A DNA stretch of 64,000 bases from UBA8949 sp942493365. Its GTDB lineage: Bacteria; Bacillota; Clostridia; Saccharofermentanales; UBA5734. A model generated the notes under the pieces. It did no database searches. It was not told the origin of the DNA and saw only the letters and a program-made list of their open reading frames with translations. The number at the start of each line of letters is the position of its first letter. Position 1 is the stretch's first letter. The DNA lies in NCBI GenBank assembly GCA_942493365.1, contig OW818697.1, forward strand, positions 868,001 to 932,000, in the 5' to 3' direction. Both the position numbers and the translations under genes were made by a program. This document shows positions 51,104-59,315 of this stretch, piece by piece.

Positions 51104-52194
51104 CAATACTGTTCCTCCACACGTTGCGCCAGTTCTTGACTGGTCAGGTCTTTTCGGACGGATTCTTTGACGGCAATGGTTGCGGCGGCATTAACGGCAC
51201 CATAGCGAGCGGCTTGCCGGAGGGATTGGCCTTGCAGCAGGCCAAAAATAACGGCACTGCTGAAGGCATCACCGGCCCCGGTGACATCAATTACGTCATC
51301 CGCGTGGATGGTGTGCTCCGTGGCAAGTCCCGTGGCATCACCAAAGGCAAAGTCTTCGGCTCCCGCTGTGACGACAACCTGACGCAGACCTTGCTCGAGC
51401 CACAGGCGGGCCAGTTGGCGCACGTCCGATTCGCGAGTCTGAAAACGGGCCTGCGTTTCATCGCGGTTGAAGACACCCAGCCAAGTATCGCGCAGGTCGG
51501 TCGGCAGCCGTTTCATTTTTGGCGCAGAAACGCCAATGATCGCGAGGTCTTTGTGTTCTGTACGCGAAAATTCAACCAGGAATTCAAGCCCGCTTTTTTG
51601 GACGTTACAATCGGCAATCATCAGGCGGCTGCTCTGCAAATGTGTTTTGTGGCTGGCCAGCCAACTGCGATCCATGAACTCACAGATGTCCATGTCAGCC
51701 AGCCCCATCATCAGGCCGCCGTTCTGATCGAGCACGGCGATATAACTGCCGGTTGCTGTGCCGGCGATGCGGTCGGTCATATTGAGTTTCATAAAGGGTC
51801 TCGCCGCCTGAACAATCTGATGGCCGGCCAGGTCTTCACCCAACAAGGTCATCAGCGAAACATTGCAGCTTAGCCGGCTGAGATTTTCGGCCACATTGTA
51901 AATCACACCGCCAATCGAGATTTGAGAAGCGACAGGATTGGAGGTGTGTGCGACAAATTGCTCCTTGAATTGCAGCTTGTGATCCCAGTTGGCGGCACCG
52001 ATGCAGATGACGCTGTTACCATTGTTCAGCACATAGCCACGCCCCAGGATGTGCCCCTTCTCCTGCAAGCCGGACAGCAGATTGGCCGTCGCCGATCGTG
52101 ACAAGTCAATCCGCGCGGCTAGTTCCTGCTGACTGGCGAATGGATCGATTTCGAGCAGTTCAAGGATCAGGCGTTCTTTGTCGGACAGCGGCAT
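51103..52194 (-). CDS. psuK: pseudouridine kinase with N-terminal winged helix
   Basis: PfkB-family kinase that phosphorylates pseudouridine at 5', with 363 residues. Residues 1-55 form a helix-turn-helix (LILELLEIDPFASQQELAAR, LSRSATANLLSGL). The kinase domain follows (about 62-363), with the family glycine block SIGGVIYNVAENLSRL and the catalytic DVTGAGDAFSSAVIFG anion-hole motif. Such fused proteins may sense substrate and regulate their own operon. GAGGAG precedes the ATG. psuG follows with overlapping codons. Confidence 0.92.
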   Translation of the reverse strand: MPLSDKERLILELLEIDPFASQQELAARIDLSRSATANLLSGLQEKGHILGRGYVLNNGNSVICIGAANWDHKLQFKEQFVAHTSNPVASQISIGGVIYNVAENLSRLSCNVSLMTLLGEDLAGHQIVQAARPFMKLNMTDRIAGTATGSYIAVLDQNGGLMMGLADMDICEFMDRSWLASHKTHLQSSRLMIADCNVQKSGLEFLVEFSRTEHKDLAIIGVSAPKMKRLPTDLRDTWLGVFNRDETQARFQTRESDVRQLARLWLEQGLRQVVVTAGAEDFAFGDATGLATEHTIHADDVIDVTGAGDAFSSAVIFGLLQGQSLRQAARYGAVNAAATIAVKESVRKDLTSQELAQRVEEQY

Positions 52195-52216
52195 CGGCGG
52201 CTCCTCAGAAACAAAA

Positions 52217-52270
52217 GTTTGTAAATATGACTAATGTTTATAATATGCGCTGTTTTTGCGGTTTTGTCAA
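52217..52270 (-). promoter_or_regulatory. candidate promoter of psuK-psuG
   Basis: On the minus strand TTGACA (52270-52265) and TATTAT (52245-52240) are separated by 19 bases, longer than ideal. On the plus strand GTTTGTAA (52217-52224) and GTTTATAA (52236-52243) repeat directly 19 bases apart and could bind the PsuK winged helix. Confidence 0.4.
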
Positions 52271-52302
52271 GGATGAGCGCAGTATGAAGTGCACAATCGC
52301 AT

Positions 52303-52333
52303 AAAGAAAAGACCCGACGTTGCCGCCGGGTCC
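52303..52333 (-). terminator. terminator of the TrpB-like gene
   Basis: Read on the minus strand, GACCCG and CGGGTC pair around a short loop with extra CG pairs, followed by TTTTCTTT. Confidence 0.8.
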
Positions 52334-52348
52334 TTCGTCTTTCGCTAT

Positions 52349-53728
52349 TTACTCCTGAATACCTGGGATTTTCGGCAGTCCTTCAAAGCCCTTTTGCAGG
52401 TCGGCATCGGTCGGGATGTAGTCGGTCATCTCGCCGGCAGCGTACTGCATGTAGGCGCCCATGTCGAAGTAACCGGTGCCGGACAGACCGAAGAGGATGG
52501 TCTTGGCCTCGCCGGTTTCCTTGCACTTCAACGCTTCATCGATGGCGGCGCGAATAGCATGGGCTGATTCCGGCGCTGGCAGGATGGTCTCGTGTTTGGC
52601 AAAGAGGGTGGCAGCTTCGAAGACGCTGGTCTGGGTGACAGCGCGGGCTTCGTCGAGGTAGCCATCATGGTAGAGTTTGCTAAGGGTCGGGGACATGCCG
52701 TGGTAACGCAGGCCGCCGGCATGATCGGGTGAGGGCTTGAAGTCGCTGCCGAGGGTGTACATGCGGGCCAGCGGCGTAATACGGCCGGTGTCGCAGAAGT
52801 CATAGGCGTATTTGCCGCGGCTCATCGAAGGGCAGGAGGCCGGCTCGACGGCGATGAAGTAGGGGTTGGATTTGCCGGTCAGCTTGTCGCCCATGTAGGC
52901 GCACATCAGGCCGCCCATGTTGGAGCCGCCACCGGCGCAGCCGATGACGATGTCGGGGTATTCGCCGATTTTGTCCATGGCGGCCTTGGCTTCGAGGCCG
53001 ATGACAGACTGGTGCAGGAGGACCTGATTGAGAACCGAACCGAGGACGTAGCGGCAATTGGGCGTTTTGACGGCACGCTCGATGGCTTCAGAGATGGCGG
53101 TACCGAGGCTGCCGGTGGAGGTCGGGTCCTTTTCCAGCATCATCTTGCCGACGTCGGTGGTGGTGCTCGGACTGGCGATGATGTCAGCGCCGAAGGTCTC
53201 GATGACGGCCTTGCGGTAGGGCTTTTGTTCAAAGGAGATCTTGACCATGAAGACGGTCAGGTCGAGGCCAAAGTGCGAGCAGGCCATGGCTAGGGCGGTG
53301 CCCCACTGGCCGGCGCCGGTTTCGGTGGTCAGGCTGGTCAGCCCTTGCTCCTTGGCGTAGTAAACTTGCGCGGCGGCCGAGTTGAGTTTGTGGCTGCCTG
53401 AGGTGTTGTTGCCCTCGAATTTGTAGTAGATTTTGGCTGGTGTGCCCAGTGCCTTTTCAAGATTGTAGGCGCGGATCAGCGGTGACGGGCGGAAAAGTTT
53501 GTAAAACTCCATGATGCCCTCGGGAATGTCAATGAAACGCTCCAGCGTCATCTCCTGCAAGCAAAGCTCACGGCAGAAAACCGGCAGCAGATCCTCGAGC
53601 TCGACCGGCTGCATCTTGCCGGGATGGATGTAGGGATCGTGCTGCTCGGGCATATCGGCCCGGACGTTGTACCATTGGCGCGGGATCTCGTCTTCGGTCA
53701 GGTAAGTGCGATAAGGAATCTTGTTCAT
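52349..53728 (-). CDS. trpB: TrpB2-type tryptophan synthase beta-like protein
   Basis: PLP enzyme of 459 residues of the TrpB2 group, which makes tryptophan from indole and serine, often without a stable TrpA partner. The PLP lysine is in NNTSGSHKLNSAAAQ (about 98-112). The glutamate region TETGAGQWGTALAM, the glycine-rich phosphate loop GCAGGGSNMGGLMCAYMG and the C-terminal ILFGLSGTGYFDM are all present. ATG 53728 follows AAAGGGG; the longer frame to 53866 runs into the T-box leader. No trpA is nearby, so salvage of indole is likely. A tryptophan-responsive T-box controls it. Confidence 0.93.
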   Translation of the reverse strand: MNKIPYRTYLTEDEIPRQWYNVRADMPEQHDPYIHPGKMQPVELEDLLPVFCRELCLQEMTLERFIDIPEGIMEFYKLFRPSPLIRAYNLEKALGTPAKIYYKFEGNNTSGSHKLNSAAAQVYYAKEQGLTSLTTETGAGQWGTALAMACSHFGLDLTVFMVKISFEQKPYRKAVIETFGADIIASPSTTTDVGKMMLEKDPTSTGSLGTAISEAIERAVKTPNCRYVLGSVLNQVLLHQSVIGLEAKAAMDKIGEYPDIVIGCAGGGSNMGGLMCAYMGDKLTGKSNPYFIAVEPASCPSMSRGKYAYDFCDTGRITPLARMYTLGSDFKPSPDHAGGLRYHGMSPTLSKLYHDGYLDEARAVTQTSVFEAATLFAKHETILPAPESAHAIRAAIDEALKCKETGEAKTILFGLSGTGYFDMGAYMQYAAGEMTDYIPTDADLQKGFEGLPKIPGIQE

Positions 53729-53785
53729 AATGGGCCCCTTTCTGTTGCGCTGTCGCGCTGCAATTGCGTTTGGACAATAAAAAAA

Positions 53786-54056
53786 CTGCCCCTTCAATAC
53801 TGAAGGGACAGGATATGCCTGCGGTACCACCCAAATTGGCTTTGATTGCAAAGCCCACTCTATCACGCACTACATGCGTGTCCACTGGATAACGGGCTGG
53901 CCTCCCGTTGACGCCTACACGCATTGCTGCTTTCGGGTCACCCTCGCAAGTCCATTCAGTCAGTTCCGTTATATGACCCTCGCACTATCGGTCATTCGCT
54001 GGGATTCGGTTACTGATTTACTCGTCTCGCTCACCGGTTTGGTTTCTTATGAAGTT
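53786..54056 (-). promoter_or_regulatory. tryptophan T-box leader of the TrpB-like gene
   Basis: On the minus strand the leader has the Stem I pieces GACGAGTA and the paired TCAGTaaCCG / CGGaACTGA. The specifier loop on the 3' side has UGG at 53954-53952, followed by A. The T-box sequence GGGTGGTACCGC lies at 53832-53821. A terminator stem CTGTCCCTTCA / TGAAGGGGCAG (53811-53786) runs into seven T residues. Uncharged tRNA-Trp should favour antitermination and trpB expression. Confidence 0.93.
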
Positions 54057-54062
54057 GAAGTC

Positions 54063-54091
54063 ATTATAATTGGCCGACCAACTCTTGTCAA
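54063..54091 (-). promoter_or_regulatory. promoter of the T-box/trpB unit
   Basis: TTGACA (54091-54086), a 17-base spacer and TATAAT (54068-54063) match the sigma-A consensus perfectly. Confidence 0.85.
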
Positions 54092-54567
54092 GCGTCAATT
54101 CGGGGGCTGTCAATTCGGGGGCGTTTTAAAGTGTGGTAACACAAAAAATGGCCGTAATTAACCAGAAGCTTTTCATATTCGACCATTTGGTAACCGCGCT
54201 TCAGATACATGTTGAGTGCCAGCAGGGAGGAATAGAGCAAGATTTCATCGTGCTCGACATATACAGTTTTCTCCAGAAAATCCATCAGGGCCTGGCCATA
54301 ACCCCGCCCCTGATTTTCGGGCCGGACAAACAAGCGGCCGATTTCATTGCCGATGATGCTGCCGGTACCGACACAGACACCGCCGTCTTTGAGCAGGTAA
54401 ACATTGCCTTTTTCAATGTCGGCCATCATGGCTTCGTCGGCATGATAATCCAGGAAGTACTCGACCGCGCCCTGCGGATAATACTTCGGGTACAAGTCGT
54501 TAATGGTCCCATGCACGATGTCGCGAACCGTTTGTAAATCTGAGTGACGGGCTTTGATGATTTCCAT
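54088..54567 (-). CDS. GNAT family N-acetyltransferase
   Basis: Acetyl-CoA-dependent transferase of 159 residues; the acceptor is unknown. The fold shows in MEIIKARHSDLQTVRD (first strand and helix) and GTGSIIGNEIGRLFVRPEN. The acetyl-CoA loop is RGYGQALMDFLEKTV, and the late strand is LNMYLKRGYQMVEYEK. ATG 54567 follows AGGAAG; the longer frame to 54684 has no site and overlaps the divergent promoter. The gene end reaches into the -35 box of the trpB promoter. Confidence 0.85.
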   Translation of the reverse strand: MEIIKARHSDLQTVRDIVHGTINDLYPKYYPQGAVEYFLDYHADEAMMADIEKGNVYLLKDGGVCVGTGSIIGNEIGRLFVRPENQGRGYGQALMDFLEKTVYVEHDEILLYSSLLALNMYLKRGYQMVEYEKLLVNYGHFLCYHTLKRPRIDSPRIDA

Positions 54568-54651
54568 TGTCACACTTCCTGCTGGTATTTTGGCTATTAT
54601 TATACGACATTCTTGACAACAACAGAATATCCCGAAAAAAGTTGCTGTTAT

Positions 54652-54680
54652 TTGACTGGTTTTCGCCCGCATGGTATAAT
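54652..54680 (+). promoter_or_regulatory. promoter of the polysaccharide operon
   Basis: TTGACT at 54652-54657, a 17-base spacer and TATAAT at 54675-54680 start the run of glycan genes. Confidence 0.75.
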
Positions 54681-54697
54681 TCACCGGTATTTTCGTG

Positions 54698-55576
54698 ATG
54701 AATCAGAAGAAGGCAGGCTTGATTATCAGCAGCGACACAGACAAAACCAAACGCTTGGGAAAATCATATTCGGTATTGATGCCCGTCTATTTCAATGAAA
54801 ATCCGGACTGGTTTCGCGCGAGTATTCAGAGCGTACTGGATCAGACCCTGGCGCCTGACGAATTTGTCCTAGTCTGTGACGGGCCGCTGACATCTGATCT
54901 GGAGGCGGTCATCGACTGGGTACAAATTGCAGCCGCTGATCGTTTAAAGGTCGTTCGGATGGCGACCAACGTCGGCCTGGGCGTTGCCATCAACGTGGGT
55001 CTTCAGCACGCGTCCAACGATTGGATCATCCGCATGGACAGCGACGATATCGCCTATCCGGATCGCTGCGAAAGGCAGATCGACTACGCGCTGCGCGGTG
55101 AACTCGATGTGGCCAGCTCATGGGTTGAGGAATTCGCTGTCGATCCGACCCTGGTGACCTGCATGCGCACATTGCCTGAGACCCACGCCGAAATCATCAG
55201 GCTGGCGCACCGCCGCAACCCAATCAACCACTCCTGCGTTCTGTATAGAAAGAGCAAGGTTATCGCCGCCGGCGGTTACCGCCACATGCCGGGGTTTGAA
55301 GACTACGATTTGTGGGTGCGTATGCTGCAAGCCGGTGCCAAAATGGGCAATCTGCAGGCCTCGCTGCTCTACATGCGGGCCGACAGCGGCCTGTACCGCC
55401 GCCGCGGCGGTCTCCGCTATTGTCGGGACATGGCACGATTCTGGTTTGCCGTGCGCAAGCTCGGTTTTGTCAGCACCCTGCAATGCTGGACGAATATTAT
55501 ACCGCGCAGCATCGTCAGCCTGGTGCCCAACACCTGGCGGCAGAGAATTTATCAAAAACGACTTCGGTCAACTTGA
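54698..55576 (+). CDS. family 2 glycosyltransferase
   Basis: GT-A fold glycosyltransferase of about 292 residues, first gene of the polysaccharide operon. The nucleotide-sugar region opens with YSVLMPVYFNENPDWFRA (about 24-41). The metal motif is IIRMDSDDIAYPDRCERQ, and GFEDYDLWVRML carries the catalytic acidic residue. No membrane helix. Sequence style suggests a galactosyl-type transferase, but donor and acceptor cannot be told. The start is uncertain: ATG 54698 lies close to the predicted transcription start with no clear ribosome site; a GTG three bases earlier and a TTG at 54719 are possible. Confidence 0.85.
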   Translation: MNQKKAGLIISSDTDKTKRLGKSYSVLMPVYFNENPDWFRASIQSVLDQTLAPDEFVLVCDGPLTSDLEAVIDWVQIAAADRLKVVRMATNVGLGVAINVGLQHASNDWIIRMDSDDIAYPDRCERQIDYALRGELDVASSWVEEFAVDPTLVTCMRTLPETHAEIIRLAHRRNPINHSCVLYRKSKVIAAGGYRHMPGFEDYDLWVRMLQAGAKMGNLQASLLYMRADSGLYRRRGGLRYCRDMARFWFAVRKLGFVSTLQCWTNIIPRSIVSLVPNTWRQRIYQKRLRST

Positions 55577-55587
55577 AGGAGTAAAAT

Positions 55588-56691
55588 ATGCAAAAGTACG
55601 ATTATCTCATTGTTGGCAGTGGCCTGTCCGGCGCGGTCTTCGCCCACGAAGCCACAAAACGCGGCAAGCGCTGCCTCGTCATCGAGCGCCGCAGCCACAT
55701 CGGCGGCAACATCTACTGCCAGGAGACCGAAGGTATCAATGTCCATCAGTATGGCGCGCATATTTTTCACACCGACAGCAAGGCGGTCTGGGACTACGTC
55801 AACCAGTTCGTTGAGTTCAACAACTACGTCAACAGCCCGATCGCCAACTACAAAGGCGAAATCTACAACCTGCCTTTCAACATGAACACTTTTGCCAAAA
55901 TGTGGGGCATCGCCACGCCGGCTGAAGCGGCGGCCAAAATGGCCGAGCAGCGCGCCGAAATCAAGGGCGAACCGCAAAACCTCGAGGAACAGGCGATCAG
56001 CCTGATCGGTCGCGATCTCTTTGTCAAGCTGATCAAGGGCTACACCGAAAAGCAGTGGGGCCGCCCCTGCAGCGAGCTGCCGGCGTCGATCATCCGCCGC
56101 CTGCCGGTGCGCATGATCTACGACAACAATTACTTTAACGACCGCTACCAGGGTATCCCGATCGGCGGTTACAACAAGATTATCGAGTCGTTGCTCGCGG
56201 GCAGCGACATCGAAACGGGCGTCGATTATCTCAAGAATAAAGAAAAGTACCGCGCCCTCGCCGACAAGGTCGTTTACTCGGGCATGATCGACGAATACTT
56301 TGACTACTCGCTCGGCTTGCTCGAATACCGCAGCCTGCGCTTTGAGAGCGACATCTTCGCTGAGCAGAACCACCAAGGTGTCGCCGTCGTCAACTACACC
56401 GATGCCGAAACGCCTTACACCCGCATCATCGAGCACAAGCACTTTGAATTCGGCCAACAGCCCAAAACCGTCGTCACCCGCGAGTACCCCAGTGACTGGA
56501 AACCGGGCATGGAGGCTTATTACCCGGTCAACGATGAGCGCAACCAGAAGTTGCTCAAGGATTATCAGGCGCTGGCCGCACAGGAAAATGACGTTCTCTT
56601 CTGCGGACGTCTGGCGGAATACAAGTATTACGATATGGACGATGCCATCGCCGCCGTGCTCGAAACGACCGCCCGCGAGTTTGGAGCCTGA
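55588..56691 (+). CDS. glf: UDP-galactopyranose mutase
   Basis: FAD enzyme of 367 residues that interconverts UDP-galactopyranose and UDP-galactofuranose, the precursor for galactofuranose in wall or capsule polymers. The N-terminal FAD loop is YLIVGSGLSGAVFAHEA (about 5-21), followed by IERRSHIGGNIYC and HQYGAHIFHTDS. The substrate region KGYTEKQWGRPCSELP, and RVPVRMIYDNNYFNDRYQG-like residues near 165-185, are conserved. AAGGAG precedes the ATG. The presence of this gene indicates a Galf-containing product. Confidence 0.95.
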   Translation: MQKYDYLIVGSGLSGAVFAHEATKRGKRCLVIERRSHIGGNIYCQETEGINVHQYGAHIFHTDSKAVWDYVNQFVEFNNYVNSPIANYKGEIYNLPFNMNTFAKMWGIATPAEAAAKMAEQRAEIKGEPQNLEEQAISLIGRDLFVKLIKGYTEKQWGRPCSELPASIIRRLPVRMIYDNNYFNDRYQGIPIGGYNKIIESLLAGSDIETGVDYLKNKEKYRALADKVVYSGMIDEYFDYSLGLLEYRSLRFESDIFAEQNHQGVAVVNYTDAETPYTRIIEHKHFEFGQQPKTVVTREYPSDWKPGMEAYYPVNDERNQKLLKDYQALAAQENDVLFCGRLAEYKYYDMDDAIAAVLETTAREFGA

Positions 56692-57726
56692 ATGGACAAA
56701 ATACTGACTCTGGCCGTGCCGGCCTATAATGCCGCCTGGTGTCTGGCCAAATGCCTCGATTCGTTTTTGGACGAACGAGTGCTGGACCGCCTCGACATTT
56801 TAGTTGTCAACGACGGCTCCAGCGACAACTCGCTGGCAATCGCCAGCGGCTATGCCGCCCGCTTTCCCGCCAGTATTCGCGTCCATGACAAGACCAACGG
56901 CGGCCACGGCTCGGTCATCAATGTCGCCGCCCAAATGGCGACTGGGCGATACTTCAAGATCATCGACGCTGATGACTGGGTGGTCACGGCCAATCTGCCG
57001 GCCCTGCTGGACGCCCTCGACCAAACCGACGCGGATGCTGTCATCGCCGACTTTCAGACCGTCGACATGACCAGCGGCCGCCGCCAGATCTTTCGGACCA
57101 AGGGCGTACCGACCGGCGCAAAGCTCACGCTGGACCAGTTGGTCGCCGGTGGGCGCGACGCGCTGCAGTGCGCCACCTTCCATGGCCTCTTCTACAACTC
57201 CGCCTTTTACCGTTCAACCGGCGTTCGCATGAGCGAGAACATTTTTTTTGAGGATCACGAATATGCGACGCTGCCCTTTGCCAAGGTACGCACAGTGCTG
57301 CCACTCAGGCTGTTTTTCTACGAGTACATGATCGGCAATGTCCAGCAGAGCGTTTCCGACCAGAGCCAGGTCCGTCGCATTGGCCAGATCGAACAGGTCA
57401 TCTTTGCCATCGTCGCCGGCTATGAGGCCAACCCCGACATGTCGGCGGCAGCCAGACAATTCTTCATCCGCAAACTGTCTGATTTGCTGCTCAGCTATTA
57501 TGTTGTAGCCCTGGTCAAAAACCCCGACCGCACCGCCGGCCGCCTGGCCGCCAAGCAGATTCGCCAGCAGCTGGCTGTCAGAAACCCCGAGCTGATCCGC
57601 CTCAACAACCACAAGTATTGGCTGGCAATGACCATGAATCATTTACATCTGACCAACCGTACATTAGAATTATTAAAACGATCGTTTTTGTATAAGTCGT
57701 TATACAACGCTGTCAGGAAAAAATGA
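56692..57726 (+). CDS. family 2 glycosyltransferase
   Basis: A 344-residue GT2 enzyme. The donor site starts LTLAVPAYNAAWCLAKC, with VVNDGSSDNSLAIA (about 37-50) and the metal motif FKIIDADDWV (about 86-95). The C-terminal half is helical with a basic end (RSFLYKSLYNAVRKK) that could touch the membrane. The start codon touches the glf stop, so it is translated as part of the same unit. Sugar specificity unknown. Confidence 0.88.
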   Translation: MDKILTLAVPAYNAAWCLAKCLDSFLDERVLDRLDILVVNDGSSDNSLAIASGYAARFPASIRVHDKTNGGHGSVINVAAQMATGRYFKIIDADDWVVTANLPALLDALDQTDADAVIADFQTVDMTSGRRQIFRTKGVPTGAKLTLDQLVAGGRDALQCATFHGLFYNSAFYRSTGVRMSENIFFEDHEYATLPFAKVRTVLPLRLFFYEYMIGNVQQSVSDQSQVRRIGQIEQVIFAIVAGYEANPDMSAAARQFFIRKLSDLLLSYYVVALVKNPDRTAGRLAAKQIRQQLAVRNPELIRLNNHKYWLAMTMNHLHLTNRTLELLKRSFLYKSLYNAVRKK

Positions 57727-57736
57727 GGCATAATTG

Positions 57737-58543
57737 ATGGGCAAAAAGACCGGCCTGGCCCTGTTCCAGGGTCGTATATTCAACCTTTTTCAGTTCCGCG
57801 ACCTGTTCTTTCAGCTGGTATCGCGAGACATCAAACTCAAGTATCGCCGCAGTGTGCTGGGATATATCTGGAGCGTCTTAAATCCGCTGATGATCATGAT
57901 CGTGCAGGCGGCCGTCTTTACGATGATGTTCAAACGCTCAATCGAATATTACCCGGCATTTCTGATTTCCGGCAACATCCTGTTCAGTTTTATGCGCGAA
58001 TCATCGAATCATGCCATGACCAGTATTTCCGGCAACGCCTCGTTGCTGAAAAAAACCTATGTGCCCAAGTATATTTTTTCGCTGTCCAAGGTGACCAGCG
58101 ATCTGGTCAACACGTTGCTTTCCTTCGGGGCGTTGATCATCGTCCTGATCATCTACCAGGTGCCAATCACCTGGAATATCCTGTTGTTTTTTATTCCGGT
58201 GATCGAATTGTACATTTTCTGCCTGGGACTGGGCTTGTTTCTGGCACCGGCCTCGGTGTTTTTCCGCGACATCCAATACATCTGGGGCGTCGTGACCACC
58301 GCCTGGATGTACCTGACACCGCTCTTTTACGACGTCGCCTTTCTGCCGGACCAGGTCCAATGGCTGGTCGTTCGCTTCAACCCGATGTATTACTATGTGA
58401 CCATGTTCAGAGACTTTGTTGTCTATGGACAAATGACCTGGACGCCGCTGATCTGGCGCGGCGGCCTGATCGCGCTGGTCATGCTGCTGATCGGAACCTT
58501 CTATTTTGTCCGCACCAAAGACAAGTTGATTTTGCACATTTGA
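57737..58543 (+). CDS. ABC-2 type polysaccharide exporter, permease
   Basis: A 268-residue membrane subunit of a Wzm/TagG-type exporter. The amphipathic N-terminal DLFFQLVSRDIKLKYRRSV and the helix SVLGYIWSVLNPLMIMIVQ are typical, followed by about five more helices and the cytoplasmic coupling loop SGNASLLKKTYVPKYIF. It should move the finished lipid-linked glycan across the membrane with the ATPase encoded next. Start at ATG 57737; a TTG three bases before it is the alternative. Confidence 0.93.
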   Translation: MGKKTGLALFQGRIFNLFQFRDLFFQLVSRDIKLKYRRSVLGYIWSVLNPLMIMIVQAAVFTMMFKRSIEYYPAFLISGNILFSFMRESSNHAMTSISGNASLLKKTYVPKYIFSLSKVTSDLVNTLLSFGALIIVLIIYQVPITWNILLFFIPVIELYIFCLGLGLFLAPASVFFRDIQYIWGVVTTAWMYLTPLFYDVAFLPDQVQWLVVRFNPMYYYVTMFRDFVVYGQMTWTPLIWRGGLIALVMLLIGTFYFVRTKDKLILHI

Positions 58544-58554
58544 TGGGAGCCACT

Positions 58555-59289
58555 ATGACCGAAAAGTACGCTATTCAGGTGGAAAATGCCACCGTTCGCT
58601 TCAACAAGTCGAGCGAAAAAATCGACAACATCAAGGAGTACTTCGTCAAGCTCCTCAAGGGTCAGCTGTTTTACGAGGAGTTTCTAGCGCTCAAAAACAT
58701 CAACCTCAACGTCCGCCCCGGCGAGTCCTGGGGCGTCGTCGGGCGCAACGGCTCAGGCAAATCGACCTTGCTCAAGCTGATTTGCGGCATCCTGTCGCCT
58801 TACAGGGGCAGCGTGACCATCAACGGCTCGATTGCCCCGCTGATCGAACTTGGCGCTGGTTTTGACGGCGACATGACGGCTTCGGAAAACATTTTTTTGA
58901 ACGGTGCGCTGCTGGGGCATTCCAAGAAATTTATGAAAGCGCATTTCGACGAGATTGTTGAATTCGCCGAACTGGCGCAATTTATGGAGATGCCGATCAA
59001 AAATTACTCCTCCGGCATGCGGGCCCGCCTGGGTTTTGCCATTGCCACCGCCGTCAAACCGAAAATTCTGATTGTCGACGAAGTCTTGGCTGTCGGCGAT
59101 TTTGCCTTCCAGCAAAAATGCGAAAAGCGCATGAACGATATGCTGTCCGGCGGCACCACGCTGCTGTATGTCTCCCACTCCATTGAATCGGTCAAAAAAC
59201 TTTGTCAAAAAGCGATCTGGATTCACAAAGGCGAGGAAGTCATGCAAGGCGATGCCAAAACGGTCTGTGAAGCCTACATGAAAGCCTGA
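58555..59289 (+). CDS. ABC-2 type polysaccharide exporter, ATPase
   Basis: ATP-binding partner of the exporter, 244 residues. It has Walker A GRNGSGKSTLLKLI (about 64-77), a Q-loop region GAGFDGDMTASENIF, the signature NYSSGMRARLGFAIAT, Walker B ILIVDEVLAVGD and a switch His in YVSHSIESV. It ends soon after, so it lacks the C-terminal glycan-recognition domain of longer Wzt proteins and resembles TagH/RfbE-type short ATPases. ATG 58555 follows GGGAG; the longer frame from 58360 lies within the permease gene. Confidence 0.93.
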   Translation: MTEKYAIQVENATVRFNKSSEKIDNIKEYFVKLLKGQLFYEEFLALKNINLNVRPGESWGVVGRNGSGKSTLLKLICGILSPYRGSVTINGSIAPLIELGAGFDGDMTASENIFLNGALLGHSKKFMKAHFDEIVEFAELAQFMEMPIKNYSSGMRARLGFAIATAVKPKILIVDEVLAVGDFAFQQKCEKRMNDMLSGGTTLLYVSHSIESVKKLCQKAIWIHKGEEVMQGDAKTVCEAYMKA

Positions 59290-59315
59290 TCAAAAGGACA
59301 AAAGAGGTTGGAAAA

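Noticed and set aside
53729..53866. Extension of the TrpB-like protein upstream to 53866
   Set aside because: This stretch is the T-box antiterminator and terminator; the start with AAAGGGG is at 53728.
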